Positions 19,102-27,671 of a DNA stretch of 64,000 bases are shown piece after piece. The stretch is from Burkholderia pseudomultivorans (GTDB lineage: Bacteria; Pseudomonadota; Gammaproteobacteria; Burkholderiales; Burkholderiaceae). The notes beneath the pieces are model-generated. The model searched no databases. It was given only the letters and a program-made list of their open reading frames with translations, and was not told the DNA's origin. Within the stretch, counting starts at the first letter, position 1. Each line of letters opens with the position of its first letter. The stretch is taken from contig NZ_CABVPP010000007.1 of the NCBI RefSeq assembly GCF_902499075.1, positions 62,001 to 126,000 on the forward strand, in the 5' to 3' direction. The position numbers and the translations under genes are program-made.

Positions 19102-19904
19102 GGGGCAGGCGATGAAGGAACGGGCGGCAGCGCGAGCTCGGCGAGCAGTTCGTCGAGTTCGAGCATGTGCGTGCGGTCGTGATCGAGCAGTTCGCGCAGG
19201 AGGTCGTCGAGCGACATGCGGCGGATGCCGTCGCGCAGTCCGCAGCGCGCGAGTTGCGACGGCCGCAGCGCGGCGGCGTCGGCGCACAGCGCGGCGCGCG
19301 ATGTGCGGAATGCGTGGAGTGCTTCGTCGAGCGGCTGCGCGCGATAGTCGCGCTGTTCGGCGAGCGCGGTGCCGTCGACCGATTCGAGCAGCGGAAGATC
19401 GTGCGTGCGGACCGCGTCGATGCGGGCCGCGAACACCGCGTCGAGGTCGCGCAGATGGCACGCATGTTCGACCAGCGAGAAGCCGGTGCCCGGCGGGCGG
19501 CGCGTTTGCAGCGCGGCCGGCACATGCGCGGCGTAGCCGGCGAGCCGGGCGGGCATCGCGGACAGCGCCGCGACGACCTCGGCGAACGGCGCACGCCACG
19601 GCGCCGCGCTGAACACCGCACCGTAGCTGAACAGCGCGCCGCCGAGCCGGCCGCGCGGCTGCACGACCTCGTGGCCGTGGCGGCGCATCACGTCGGCCAC
19701 CATCGCGCCGCAGAACTGCCGGGCGGTCGTGTCGGCGGCGATTTCGGGGAAGGTCCGCGCGAGCTCGTCCTGGATCGCGCCGATCGCGGCCACGCCGACG
19801 CGCGACAGCGCCGCGAATTCGAGGTAGCGATCGGGGTGCGTGATCAGCGCTTCGAGCTGCGCGCCGAGCGGCGTCGAACGGAAGCGGTCGAAACGGGAAT
19901 GCAT
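19098..19904 (-). CDS. DinB-like four-helix protein with N-terminal extension
   Basis: 268 residues. The C-terminal 150 residues look like a DinB/YfiT-type metal-binding bundle: EHACHLRDLD in the first helix pair and LLDHDRTHMLELDEL in the last supply the usual histidines. The first ~120 residues (IQDELARTFPEI, FCGAMVADVMRRHGHEV) are not recognised and may be a separate domain. DinB proteins include thiol S-transferases and many of unknown role. It is co-transcribed with the downstream hydrolase through an overlapping stop/start. Confidence 0.65.
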   Translation of the reverse strand: MHSRFDRFRSTPLGAQLEALITHPDRYLEFAALSRVGVAAIGAIQDELARTFPEIAADTTARQFCGAMVADVMRRHGHEVVQPRGRLGGALFSYGAVFSAAPWRAPFAEVVAALSAMPARLAGYAAHVPAALQTRRPPGTGFSLVEHACHLRDLDAVFAARIDAVRTHDLPLLESVDGTALAEQRDYRAQPLDEALHAFRTSRAALCADAAALRPSQLARCGLRDGIRRMSLDDLLRELLDHDRTHMLELDELLAELALPPVPSSPAP

Positions 19905-20037
19905 GCGATGCAGCGCGTTTTAATAACGTCGCAAAACGATACGTTACGAAAACGCGCCGCGTCAATCGATTTGTGCGGCGGGGCGGCCGGCGATCGAGCG
20001 GCGTGACCGGGCGCGCCCGCCGTGCATGCGCGGCGGC

Positions 20038-20469
20038 CTACGTGCCTTTCCGCGCGTCCATTTCCGCGCGCAGTCGCGCCTCCTGCTCCCGCAGTTCCGG
20101 CGTGAATTCTGCACCGAACGCCTCGGGCTCGAACACGGGGCGGATCTCGATCTCCGATTCGCCCGGCATCGGATTCGGACAGCGCCTCACCCATTCGACG
20201 GCCTCGTCCATCGATTTCACCTGCCACAGCCAGAACCCGGCGACGAGTTCCCTGGTTTCGGCGAACGGGCCGTCGATCACCGTGCGGCCCTCGCCGGCAA
20301 AACGCACGCGCTTGCCGCGCGAGCTCGGGTGCAGCCCTTCGCCGGCGAGCATCACGCCAGCCTTGACGAGTTCCTCGTTGAACCGGCCCATCGCGGCCAG
20401 CAGTTCGGTATCGGGCAGGGCGCCCGCTTCGGAATCGGCCGTCGCCTTGACGATCACCATGACGCGCAT
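20038..20469 (-). CDS. YciI-like (DGPF domain) protein
   Basis: 143 residues forming a dimeric ferredoxin-like YciI fold: MRVMVIVKA at the start, DGPFAETRELVAGFWLWQV in the middle (the DGPF signature) and a C-terminal REQEARLRAEMDAR helix. In Burkholderia and relatives such proteins are often paired with ECF sigma factors; here none is present. It lies 167 bp downstream of the FadR-type regulator gene on the same strand. The biochemical role is unknown. Confidence 0.8.
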   Translation of the reverse strand: MRVMVIVKATADSEAGALPDTELLAAMGRFNEELVKAGVMLAGEGLHPSSRGKRVRFAGEGRTVIDGPFAETRELVAGFWLWQVKSMDEAVEWVRRCPNPMPGESEIEIRPVFEPEAFGAEFTPELREQEARLRAEMDARKGT

Positions 20470-20636
20470 TGTCGTTGCTCCTTCGGTTGAGTGACGGGGC
20501 GCAGGCCCCGCCGCGCGGCAGCGCGAACGGGGGCGTGCATGGATACGACGGGCGACCTGCACGGAAATCGACATCGCGGAACAACAATCGTGGCGTTGAA
20601 TCGCCGCGCGTCGGCGGGGCGGGTGCGCGGCGGCCG

Positions 20637-21485
20637 TCAGTCGTCGGCCGTCTCCTCGGCATCGGCCGGCGCAATCTCCGCCCTCGCGCGCTTGCGGATC
20701 TCCGAATCGAGAATCAGCCGCCCGCGCAGCTTGCCCTTCATCCGCTTCACGTGCTTCGGCGCCTCGGTCATGTGCTCGACCATCAGCGCGCGCACGCGCT
20801 CCGTGTCGCGCTCGCGCGCCGCCTGCAGGATCGCGCGATGAATCTGCACGTTCGCTTCGCCGAAGCGCTTGTGTTCCGCGAGCGGCGTGTCGTTCCGGAA
20901 CTCGATCAGCTGCCGGATCATCTCGTTGATCAGTTCGCAGCTGAAGCGCAGGAACGGGTTCGGGTTCGCGGCGGCGAGGATGTCGTGGAACGTCGTGTCC
21001 TCCTGTCGCTGCCGCAGCATGTGCCCGCGATCGTGCACGCCCGACGCGCCGTCGCAGCACGCGATGTTCGCCTCCAGCGCTGCAAAGTGGCGCTCGGTCA
21101 GGTGCGGGACGGCGCCCGCCGCCAGCTCGGGTTCGAGCAGCTGCCGCACCGTGTAGATGTCGTCGATCGTGACGTCCTTGAAGAACAGGTAGTTCTGCAG
21201 CAGCTGCAGCGTGCGATCGAGCGGCACCTCGACCACCATCCCGCCGCCCGACGGCCCCGTCGTGACCTTGATCAGCCCCTGCACCTCGAGCGACTTCAGC
21301 GCCTCGCGGATCGTGCTCTTGCTGACCGCGTAGAGCTGCTGCAGCTCGGCCTCGCGCGGCAGCCGGTCGCCGGGCTTCAGGTCCTTCTCGGTGATCAGCC
21401 GCTTGATTTCCTCCGCGACGAGATCCGCGCGCTTCGGCTGCTTGATTTCGACCGCGAGGCCCGCCCTGGCTCGGTCCATGACCAT
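20637..21485 (-). CDS. GntR/FadR-family transcriptional regulator
   Basis: 282 residues. The winged helix-turn-helix (about 27-90; PGDRLPREAELQQLYAVSKS core) precedes an all-helical FCD ligand domain with metal-binding histidines (HDILAAAN, HRAILQAA). ATG 21485 is chosen because AAAGGAG lies eight bases upstream; longer frames lack this. It is divergent from the ABC importer operon, and a 20-bp perfect palindrome lies between them, so it probably controls that operon in response to its substrate or a breakdown product. Confidence 0.9.
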   Translation of the reverse strand: MVMDRARAGLAVEIKQPKRADLVAEEIKRLITEKDLKPGDRLPREAELQQLYAVSKSTIREALKSLEVQGLIKVTTGPSGGGMVVEVPLDRTLQLLQNYLFFKDVTIDDIYTVRQLLEPELAAGAVPHLTERHFAALEANIACCDGASGVHDRGHMLRQRQEDTTFHDILAAANPNPFLRFSCELINEMIRQLIEFRNDTPLAEHKRFGEANVQIHRAILQAARERDTERVRALMVEHMTEAPKHVKRMKGKLRGRLILDSEIRKRARAEIAPADAEETADD

Positions 21486-21603
21486 CTTCGAGACTCCTTT
21501 GTCTGACTGCGCGCCCGTCATCGTCGACGATCCGTTCCGGCGCGGGGTACGGAATTTTGCCTGATTGACACCAATTTTGATCGTCCCTAGGATCGGGTTC
21601 ATT

Positions 21604-21623
21604 CTATTTATCATGATAAATAG
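21604..21623. promoter_or_regulatory. 20-bp palindromic operator, probably of the FadR-type regulator
   Basis: CTATTTATCATGATAAATAG is a perfect 20-bp inverted repeat, strikingly AT-rich in this GC-rich region. It is centred 119 bp upstream of the regulator start (21485, minus) and 108 bp upstream of TTG 21731 (plus). Its size and place fit a FadR-dimer site that can overlap the core promoters of both directions. Confidence 0.7.
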
Positions 21624-21730
21624 GATCAACCGGTGAAACGTATCGTGGAGGCCGGTCTCCGCCCGCGCCGGGCGGGAGCGTGCCCGCAGTCGGTCGTATC
21701 GCGCATGTCCCTCTTACCAGGAGCATCAAC

Positions 21731-22939
21731 TTGAATCGCCGAGAACTGTTGAAACTGGCCGCTCTGTCGGCCGTGCCGGGCGCGCTCGGCAGCTTGTCGT
21801 CGCGGGCCGCCTTCGCGCAGGGCGCGCCCCTCCAGCTCGCTTGCCCGGTGCCGATGTCGGGGCCGTTCGCCGCCAACGGCAAATACGCCGACCTCGGCAT
21901 GCAGCTCGTCGTCAAGCAGTACGGCAAGGTGCTCGGCGCACCGCTCGCCTATACCGCGCTCGACACCGAGGGCAAGCCGGCGACCGCCGTGCGGCGCGTG
22001 CAGGAGATCGCGCAGCAGAAGGGCGTGCGCTTCTTCGCCGGCGGGATCCTGTCGTCCGAGTCGCTGGCGATGGGCAAGGAAGTGCAGAAGGCCGGCGGCG
22101 TGTTCATCACGACCGCCGGCGCCGACGAGATCACCGGCAAGGACTGCAACGACGCGACGTTCCGCTGGTCGGTGCCGACCTTCGGCGCGATCGAGCAGAC
22201 GGTGCGGCCGCTGATCGGCATGTTGCCGAAGGCGAAGCGCTGGTACACGATCACGCCGCAATACGTGTTCGGCGACGGACTGCTGTCGGCCGCGAAGGCG
22301 ATCTTCAAGGAAAAGGGCATCGAGCACGTCGGCAACAGCTACCACTCGCTCGCCGAGAAGGAATTCAGCGGCTACCTGACCAACGCGGCTGCCGCGCAGC
22401 CCGACGTGCTGCTGATCCTGAACTTCGGCTCGCAGTCGTCGGACACGCTGCGCCAGGCCGTGAGCTTCGGCATGAAGCGCAACTGCACGATCCTGCTCGC
22501 GTGGGCATCGGGCCTCGAACAGTTCGAGACGCTCGGCGCCGACATCTGCGACGGCGTCTACTTCGGCGCGCAGTACTGGCACGGGATCGACTCGCCGCTG
22601 AACCGCGACCTCGTGAAGCGCACCAACGCCGCGTTCAAGTCCAATCCGAACTACAGCCTCGCCGGCTCGTACATCTGCTCGAAGATCCTGCTCGATGCGA
22701 TGGTGAAGGCCGGCAGCGCGGACCCGAAGAAGGTCGTCGCCGCGATGGAAGGCATGAAGTACGACGGGCTCACCGGCCCCGAGGAAATCCGCAAGGGCGA
22801 CCACCAGGTGCTGAAGAACTACTACCTGCTGAAGGGCAAGCCGAAGAGCCGGATGAAGAACGCGGACGACTACGCGGACATCGTCAGCTCGGGGCAGTCG
22901 TTCCTGCCCGTCGACAAGACCGGCTGCAAGCTCGCGTAA
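21731..22939 (+). CDS. ABC importer substrate-binding protein (branched-chain/amide type)
   Basis: 402 residues starting at TTG 21731, chosen because AGGAG ends seven bases upstream and the resulting N terminus is NRRELLKLAAL..., a twin-arginine signal-like leader cleaved near AFAQG. The mature part is a type-1 periplasmic binding protein (LivJ/AmiC/UrtA group): VPMSGPFAANGKYADLGMQL, RVQEIAQQKGV, QYVFGDGLLS and GSYICSKILLDA. These bind amino acids, urea, amides or short peptides in the periplasm. It is the first gene of the operon and probably repressed through the palindrome at 21604. Confidence 0.88.
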   Translation: MNRRELLKLAALSAVPGALGSLSSRAAFAQGAPLQLACPVPMSGPFAANGKYADLGMQLVVKQYGKVLGAPLAYTALDTEGKPATAVRRVQEIAQQKGVRFFAGGILSSESLAMGKEVQKAGGVFITTAGADEITGKDCNDATFRWSVPTFGAIEQTVRPLIGMLPKAKRWYTITPQYVFGDGLLSAAKAIFKEKGIEHVGNSYHSLAEKEFSGYLTNAAAAQPDVLLILNFGSQSSDTLRQAVSFGMKRNCTILLAWASGLEQFETLGADICDGVYFGAQYWHGIDSPLNRDLVKRTNAAFKSNPNYSLAGSYICSKILLDAMVKAGSADPKKVVAAMEGMKYDGLTGPEEIRKGDHQVLKNYYLLKGKPKSRMKNADDYADIVSSGQSFLPVDKTGCKLA

Positions 22940-23008
22940 CGCGCTGGGCGCGTCCGCGGCCGCTGCGCGCCGCGGACGTCCGTTTCCTTCCTTTCCGATA
23001 CGGAAGCC

Positions 23009-23869
23009 ATGAACGTCTATCTGCTGCAGATCGTCAACGGCATCGGCGTGGGCATGCTGTACTTCCTGCTCGCCGTCGGCCTGTCGATCGTGTTCGGCCT
23101 GCTGCGCTTCGTGAATTTCGCGCACGGCGCGTTCTACCTGCTCGGCGCATACCTGTGCTACCAGGCGCTGCAATGGTCGGCGAATTTCTGGGTCGCGCTC
23201 GCGATCGTGCCGTTGGTGGTCGGCGCGTTCGCATGGCTCGTCGAAAAGCTCGTGCTGCGTCACGTATACGCGCAGCAGCACGAGTTCCACATTCTCGCGA
23301 CGGTTGGTCTCGCGCTGGTGCTGCAGGAATGCGCGATCCTCGCGTGGGGCCCGCTCGGCGACAACGTGCCGCCGCCCGACGCACTGAGCGGCGTCGTGAT
23401 CTGGGGCAGCTTCGTCTATCCGAAATACCGGCTGTTCGTGATCGGCTTCACGGCCGTGCTGGCCGCGCTGCTGTGGTGGGTGCTCGAAGGCACGCGGCTC
23501 GGCAGCACGGTGCGCGCGGGCAGCGAATCGTCGGAGATGGTGTCGCTGCTCGGCATCAACGTGACGCGCGTGTTCAGCCTGGTATTCGCGCTGGGTGCGG
23601 CGACGGCCGCGCTCGCGGGCGTGCTGGCCGCGCCGATTCGCGGCGTCGATCCGTTCATGGGCATCGAGGCGCTCGGCGTCGCGTTCGTGGTGGTCGTCGT
23701 CGGCGGGATGGGGAATTTTCTCGGGGCGCTGGTCGGCGGGCTGCTGGTCGGCATCGTGCAGAGCCTGATGAGCACGCTGTGGCCGGAAGGCGCGCGACTG
23801 ATGATCTATGTCGCGATGGCCGCCGTGCTGCTGCTGCGCCCGAACGGTTTGCTGGGGAGGACCGCATGA
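23009..23869 (+). CDS. branched-chain-type ABC permease (LivH-like)
   Basis: 286 residues with eight or so hydrophobic segments, including the family signature GLLRFVNFAHGAFYLLGAY near residue 30 and a C-terminal VVVGGMGNFLGALVGGLLVG stretch. It forms the inner-membrane channel with the LivM-like protein. The stop overlaps the start of the next gene (ATGA at 23866). Confidence 0.93.
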   Translation: MNVYLLQIVNGIGVGMLYFLLAVGLSIVFGLLRFVNFAHGAFYLLGAYLCYQALQWSANFWVALAIVPLVVGAFAWLVEKLVLRHVYAQQHEFHILATVGLALVLQECAILAWGPLGDNVPPPDALSGVVIWGSFVYPKYRLFVIGFTAVLAALLWWVLEGTRLGSTVRAGSESSEMVSLLGINVTRVFSLVFALGAATAALAGVLAAPIRGVDPFMGIEALGVAFVVVVVGGMGNFLGALVGGLLVGIVQSLMSTLWPEGARLMIYVAMAAVLLLRPNGLLGRTA

Positions 23870-24894
23870 TCGAATCGTCGAAATCGCTGCCGCCCGGCGC
23901 TGCCCGGCGTTCGCCCGCATGGCGCGGCGCGCTGCGGCGGCCGGAAGGCTGGCTCGCGGTGGGGGTTGCGGGCGTGCTGCCGCTGGCGCTGAGCTCGGGG
24001 TCGCTCGCGACCGAAGTGCTCGTGTTCGCGCTGGCCGCGCTCGGCTGCAACCTGCTGCTCGGGCTGACCGGACTGCTGTCGTTCGGGCAGGGCATCTTCT
24101 TCGGGCTCGGCAGCTATGCGGCCGGGCTCGTGCTCACGCACGGTGTCGCGTCGGTGCCTCTCGCGCTGCTGGCGGCCGTCGCGCTCGGCGCGGTCGCGGC
24201 CGCGCTGGTCGGCTGGTTCTCGATCCGGCAGCGCGGCACCTACTTCGTGATGCTGACGCTCGCGTTCGGGCAGCTGTTCTACTTCCTCGCCTATACGACG
24301 CCGGACCTCACCGGCGGCGACAACGGGCTGCTCGACATCCCGCGTCCCGCGCTGTCCGCGTTCGGCCATTCGCTGGTGTCGCTCGATTCGCCGTGGCGCT
24401 ACTACGGCTTCGTCGCGGTGCTGTTCGTCGCGGTGTTCTGGCTGCTGCTGCGCGTATCGCGCTCGGTATTCGGCCGCACGCTGCTGGCGATCCGCGACAA
24501 CGAGGCGCGCGCGGCGGCGGCCGGCTACGACGTGAAGCGCTTCAAGCTTGCGGCGTTCGTGCTGTCGGGCGCGGTGACGGGTTTCGCGGGCGCGCTGCAT
24601 GCGCTGATGACGGGAATCGCGCCGCTGTCGAACATCGACTATCACACGAGCGAGATGATCCTCGTGATGACGGTGATCGGCGGCACCGGCAACCTGTTCG
24701 CGTCGGTGCTCGGCGCGGCGTTCTACGTGCTGTTCGCGGACTGGCTGTCGACGTTGTGGCCGCGCTGGCTGCTGTTGCTCGGCCTCGTGCTGATCGCGGT
24801 CAGCCTGTTCATGCAGCGCGGATTGTGGGGGCTGGGCGAACGCATCGCGGCGTCGCTGCGGCGCAATGCGGCAACGAGCGGGGAGCAGGCATGA
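23866..24894 (+). CDS. branched-chain-type ABC permease (LivM-like)
   Basis: 342 residues, about ten membrane segments. The GLTGLLSFGQGIFFGLG and RDNEARAAAAGYDVKRFK motifs (the latter contacts the ATPases) and VIGGTGNLFASVLGA are typical of LivM. It has the usual ~30-residue hydrophilic N terminus. It overlaps the preceding and following genes by 4 bp each. Confidence 0.93.
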   Translation: MIESSKSLPPGAARRSPAWRGALRRPEGWLAVGVAGVLPLALSSGSLATEVLVFALAALGCNLLLGLTGLLSFGQGIFFGLGSYAAGLVLTHGVASVPLALLAAVALGAVAAALVGWFSIRQRGTYFVMLTLAFGQLFYFLAYTTPDLTGGDNGLLDIPRPALSAFGHSLVSLDSPWRYYGFVAVLFVAVFWLLLRVSRSVFGRTLLAIRDNEARAAAAGYDVKRFKLAAFVLSGAVTGFAGALHALMTGIAPLSNIDYHTSEMILVMTVIGGTGNLFASVLGAAFYVLFADWLSTLWPRWLLLLGLVLIAVSLFMQRGLWGLGERIAASLRRNAATSGEQA

Positions 24895-25658
24895 GCGAAG
24901 CGATTCTCGAAGCGCGCGGCATCGTCAAGCGCTACGGCAAATTCACGGCGCTCGGCGGCGTCGACCTGCGCATCATGCCGCGCACCGTGCACTCGGTGAT
25001 CGGCCCGAACGGCGCAGGCAAGACGACGCTGTTCCATACGCTGACGGGCACGCTGCCGATCACGTCGGGTTCGATCGTGTTCGACGGCCACGACGTCACG
25101 CAGGAGCCCGACTACAAGCGCGTGCGGCGCGGCATCGCACGCTCGTTCCAGGTCACGAGCCTGTTTCCGAACCTGAGCGTGCGCGAGAACCTGCGCGTCG
25201 CCGCGCAGGGCGTCGAATCGCGCCGCGCGCTGAACCCGTGGATGCCGCCGCGCGGCGCGCTCGCGCACGACGGCATCGTCGACGAGGTGCTGGAGCGGCT
25301 CGGCCTGCAGCGCTTCGCGGGCACCGCGGCGGCGGCGCTGTCGCACGGGCAGCAGCGTCGGCTCGAAGTGGGGATGGCGCTGGCGGCGCGGCCGCGCGCG
25401 ATCTTTCTCGACGAGCCGACCTCCGGCATGGGGATCGACGATCTCGACGACATGAAGGCGCTGATTCGCGGCCTGCGCGACGACTATACGGTCGTGCTGA
25501 TCGAACACAACATGGGGATCGTGATGGACATCTCCGACACGATCACGGTGATGCAGCAAGGACGCGTGCTGGTCGAAGGCAAGCCCGACGCGATTCGCGG
25601 CGACGAGCGCGTGCGCACCGCGTATCTCGGCAACATGATTACCGGAGGCCGCGCATGA
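24891..25658 (+). CDS. ABC importer ATPase (LivG-like)
   Basis: 255 residues. Walker [10 protein letters not shown], the Q-loop RSFQVTSLFPNL, a signature motif LSHGQQRRLEV, Walker B IFLDEPTSG and the switch His in LIEHNMG. LSHGQ replaces the common LSGGQ, as often seen in this subfamily. It powers the two permeases. Overlaps its neighbours at both ends. Confidence 0.93.
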   Translation: MSEAILEARGIVKRYGKFTALGGVDLRIMPRTVHSVIGPNGAGKTTLFHTLTGTLPITSGSIVFDGHDVTQEPDYKRVRRGIARSFQVTSLFPNLSVRENLRVAAQGVESRRALNPWMPPRGALAHDGIVDEVLERLGLQRFAGTAAAALSHGQQRRLEVGMALAARPRAIFLDEPTSGMGIDDLDDMKALIRGLRDDYTVVLIEHNMGIVMDISDTITVMQQGRVLVEGKPDAIRGDERVRTAYLGNMITGGRA

Positions 25659-26356
25659 TGCTCGACGTGAAGGACCTGCACGCCCGTTACGGCAAGAGCC
25701 ATATCCTGCAGGGCGTGTCGCTGAACGTGCGGGAAGGCGAGACGGTGACGCTGCTCGGCCGCAACGGCGCGGGCAAGTCGACCACGCTGAAGGCGATCGC
25801 GGGCGTCGTCGCGCCGAGCGGCGGCGCGGTCGCGTTCGCGGGGCGGCCCGTCGCGGGACAGCCCGCGCACCGGATCGCCGCGCGCGGGCTGTGCTTCGTG
25901 CCCGAGCATCGCGGCATCTTCCGGCTGCTGACGGTCGAGGAGAACCTGCGGCTCGGCGCGCGCCGCGATTCGCCGTGGCAACTCGACGACATCTACCGGA
26001 TCTTCCCGCGGCTGAAGGAGCGTCGCCGCAACGGCGGTGCGCAGCTGTCGGGCGGCGAGCAGCAGATGCTCGCGATCGGCCGCGCGCTGATGAACCATCC
26101 GCGCCTGTTGATGCTCGACGAACCGGTCGAAGGGCTCGCGCCCGTGATCGTCGAGGAAATCGTCGAACAGCTGAAGCAGATCAAGGCGGCCGGCGTCGCG
26201 ATCCTGCTCGTCGAGCAGAACCTCGAAGTGTGCACGCAGCTCGCGGATCGCCACTTCATCATCGAACAGGGCGTGATCGTCTACGAAGGCGGCAATGCGG
26301 CATTCGCGGCCGACCACGAAGTGAAGGACCGTTACCTGGGCGTCGGCGTCGCGTGA
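25655..26356 (+). CDS. ABC importer ATPase (LivF-like)
   Basis: 233 residues. Walker A GRNGAGKST, signature LSGGEQQML, Walker B LMLDEPVEGLAP and switch His replaced by Gln in LLVEQNLE, the norm in LivF proteins. It pairs with the LivG-like ATPase. The amidohydrolase gene begins 34 bp later, so the operon continues into catabolic genes. Confidence 0.93.
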   Translation: MMLDVKDLHARYGKSHILQGVSLNVREGETVTLLGRNGAGKSTTLKAIAGVVAPSGGAVAFAGRPVAGQPAHRIAARGLCFVPEHRGIFRLLTVEENLRLGARRDSPWQLDDIYRIFPRLKERRRNGGAQLSGGEQQMLAIGRALMNHPRLLMLDEPVEGLAPVIVEEIVEQLKQIKAAGVAILLVEQNLEVCTQLADRHFIIEQGVIVYEGGNAAFAADHEVKDRYLGVGVA

Positions 26357-26390
26357 GCGCCGCGTTCTTATATTGCGAGGAGTTCCATCG

Positions 26391-27671
26391 ATGCAAGTAG
26401 AGGATTCGGGGCCGGACGTCGCGACGCGCGCGCTGCGCGTCGACGGCGCGCGGCTGTGGGACAGCCTGATGCGTCTCGCGCAGATCGGCGCGACGAGCAA
26501 GGGCGGCGTGTGCCGGCTCGCGCTGACCGAGCGCGATCGCGAAGCGCGCGATCTGTTCGTCGCGTGGGCGAAGGCGATCGGCTGCAGCGTGCGGGTCGAC
26601 GCGATCGGCAACATCTTCGCGCGGCGCGCGGGCGCGCGCGACGACCTGCCGCCGGTGATGACCGGCAGTCATATCGACACGCAGCCGACCGGCGGCAAGT
26701 TCGACGGCAACTACGGCGTGCTGGCCGGCCTCGAGGTGCTGCGCGCGCTGGACGATGCCGGCGTGCGCACGCGCGCGCCGCTCGAGGTTGCGGTCTGGAC
26801 CAACGAGGAAGGCTCGCGCTTCGTGCCGGTGATGATGGGCTCGGGCGTGTTCGCCGGCGCGTTTACGCTCGAACATGCGCTCGCGCAGCATGACCGGGAC
26901 GGCGTGTCGGTGCGCGAGGCGCTCGCGGCGATCGGTTATGCGGGCGATGCGGGCGGTGCGCATCCGGTCGGCGCGTATTTCGAGGCGCATATCGAGCAGG
27001 GCCCGGTGCTCGAGGCGCATGCGACGACGATCGGCGTGGTCGAGGGCGCGCTCGGGCAGCGCTGGTACGACGTGACCGTGCACGGCATGGAGGCGCATGC
27101 GGGCCCGACGCCGATGGCGTTGCGGCGCGACGCGCTGCTGACGGCCGCGGACCTCGTCCGCGCGGTGAACGGCATCGCGCGCGCGCATGCGCCGCACGGG
27201 CGCGGCACGGTCGGCTGGGTCGACGTGCATCCGAATTCGCGCAACGTGATCCCCGGGCGCGTGACGCTGACGGTCGACCTGCGCGCGGCCGACGACGCCA
27301 CGCTCGCCGCGATGGACGCCGCGTTGCGCGCAGCCTGTGCCGACGCGGCGACGCAGGCCGACATGCGGATCGACGTCGAGCAGGTCGTGTACTTCCCGCC
27401 GCAGCCGTTCGATGCGGCGCTCGTCGAGCAGGTGCGCGCAGGCGCGAACGCGCTCGGGCTGTCGTCGATGAACGTGATCAGCGGCGCAGGGCACGACGCC
27501 GTGTATCTCGCGCGCGTCGCGCCGACCGCGATGATCTTCGTGCCGTGCAAGGACGGCATTAGCCACAACGAGATCGAGGACGCCGATCCCGCGCATCTCG
27601 AAGCCGGCTGCAACGTGCTGCTGCAGGCGATGCTCGGCGCGGCCGGCATCGCGGAGGGCGACGCGCGATGA
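26391..27671 (+). CDS. M20-family Zn amidohydrolase (allantoate/N-carbamoyl-amino-acid type)
   Basis: 426 residues. The metal-ligand segments of the hydantoinase/carbamoylase branch of M20 are visible: GSHIDTQPTGGKFDGNYGV, NEEGSRF, the dimerisation-domain AHIEQGP and the C-terminal ISGAGHDA. Such enzymes remove ureido or carbamoyl groups from allantoate, N-carbamoyl amino acids or beta-ureidopropionate. ATG 26391 follows GAGGAG by eight bases. It overlaps the next gene by 4 bp. Which substrate is used is not decidable from sequence; the importer type suggests an amino-acid amide or ureide. Confidence 0.88.
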   Translation: MQVEDSGPDVATRALRVDGARLWDSLMRLAQIGATSKGGVCRLALTERDREARDLFVAWAKAIGCSVRVDAIGNIFARRAGARDDLPPVMTGSHIDTQPTGGKFDGNYGVLAGLEVLRALDDAGVRTRAPLEVAVWTNEEGSRFVPVMMGSGVFAGAFTLEHALAQHDRDGVSVREALAAIGYAGDAGGAHPVGAYFEAHIEQGPVLEAHATTIGVVEGALGQRWYDVTVHGMEAHAGPTPMALRRDALLTAADLVRAVNGIARAHAPHGRGTVGWVDVHPNSRNVIPGRVTLTVDLRAADDATLAAMDAALRAACADAATQADMRIDVEQVVYFPPQPFDAALVEQVRAGANALGLSSMNVISGAGHDAVYLARVAPTAMIFVPCKDGISHNEIEDADPAHLEAGCNVLLQAMLGAAGIAEGDAR

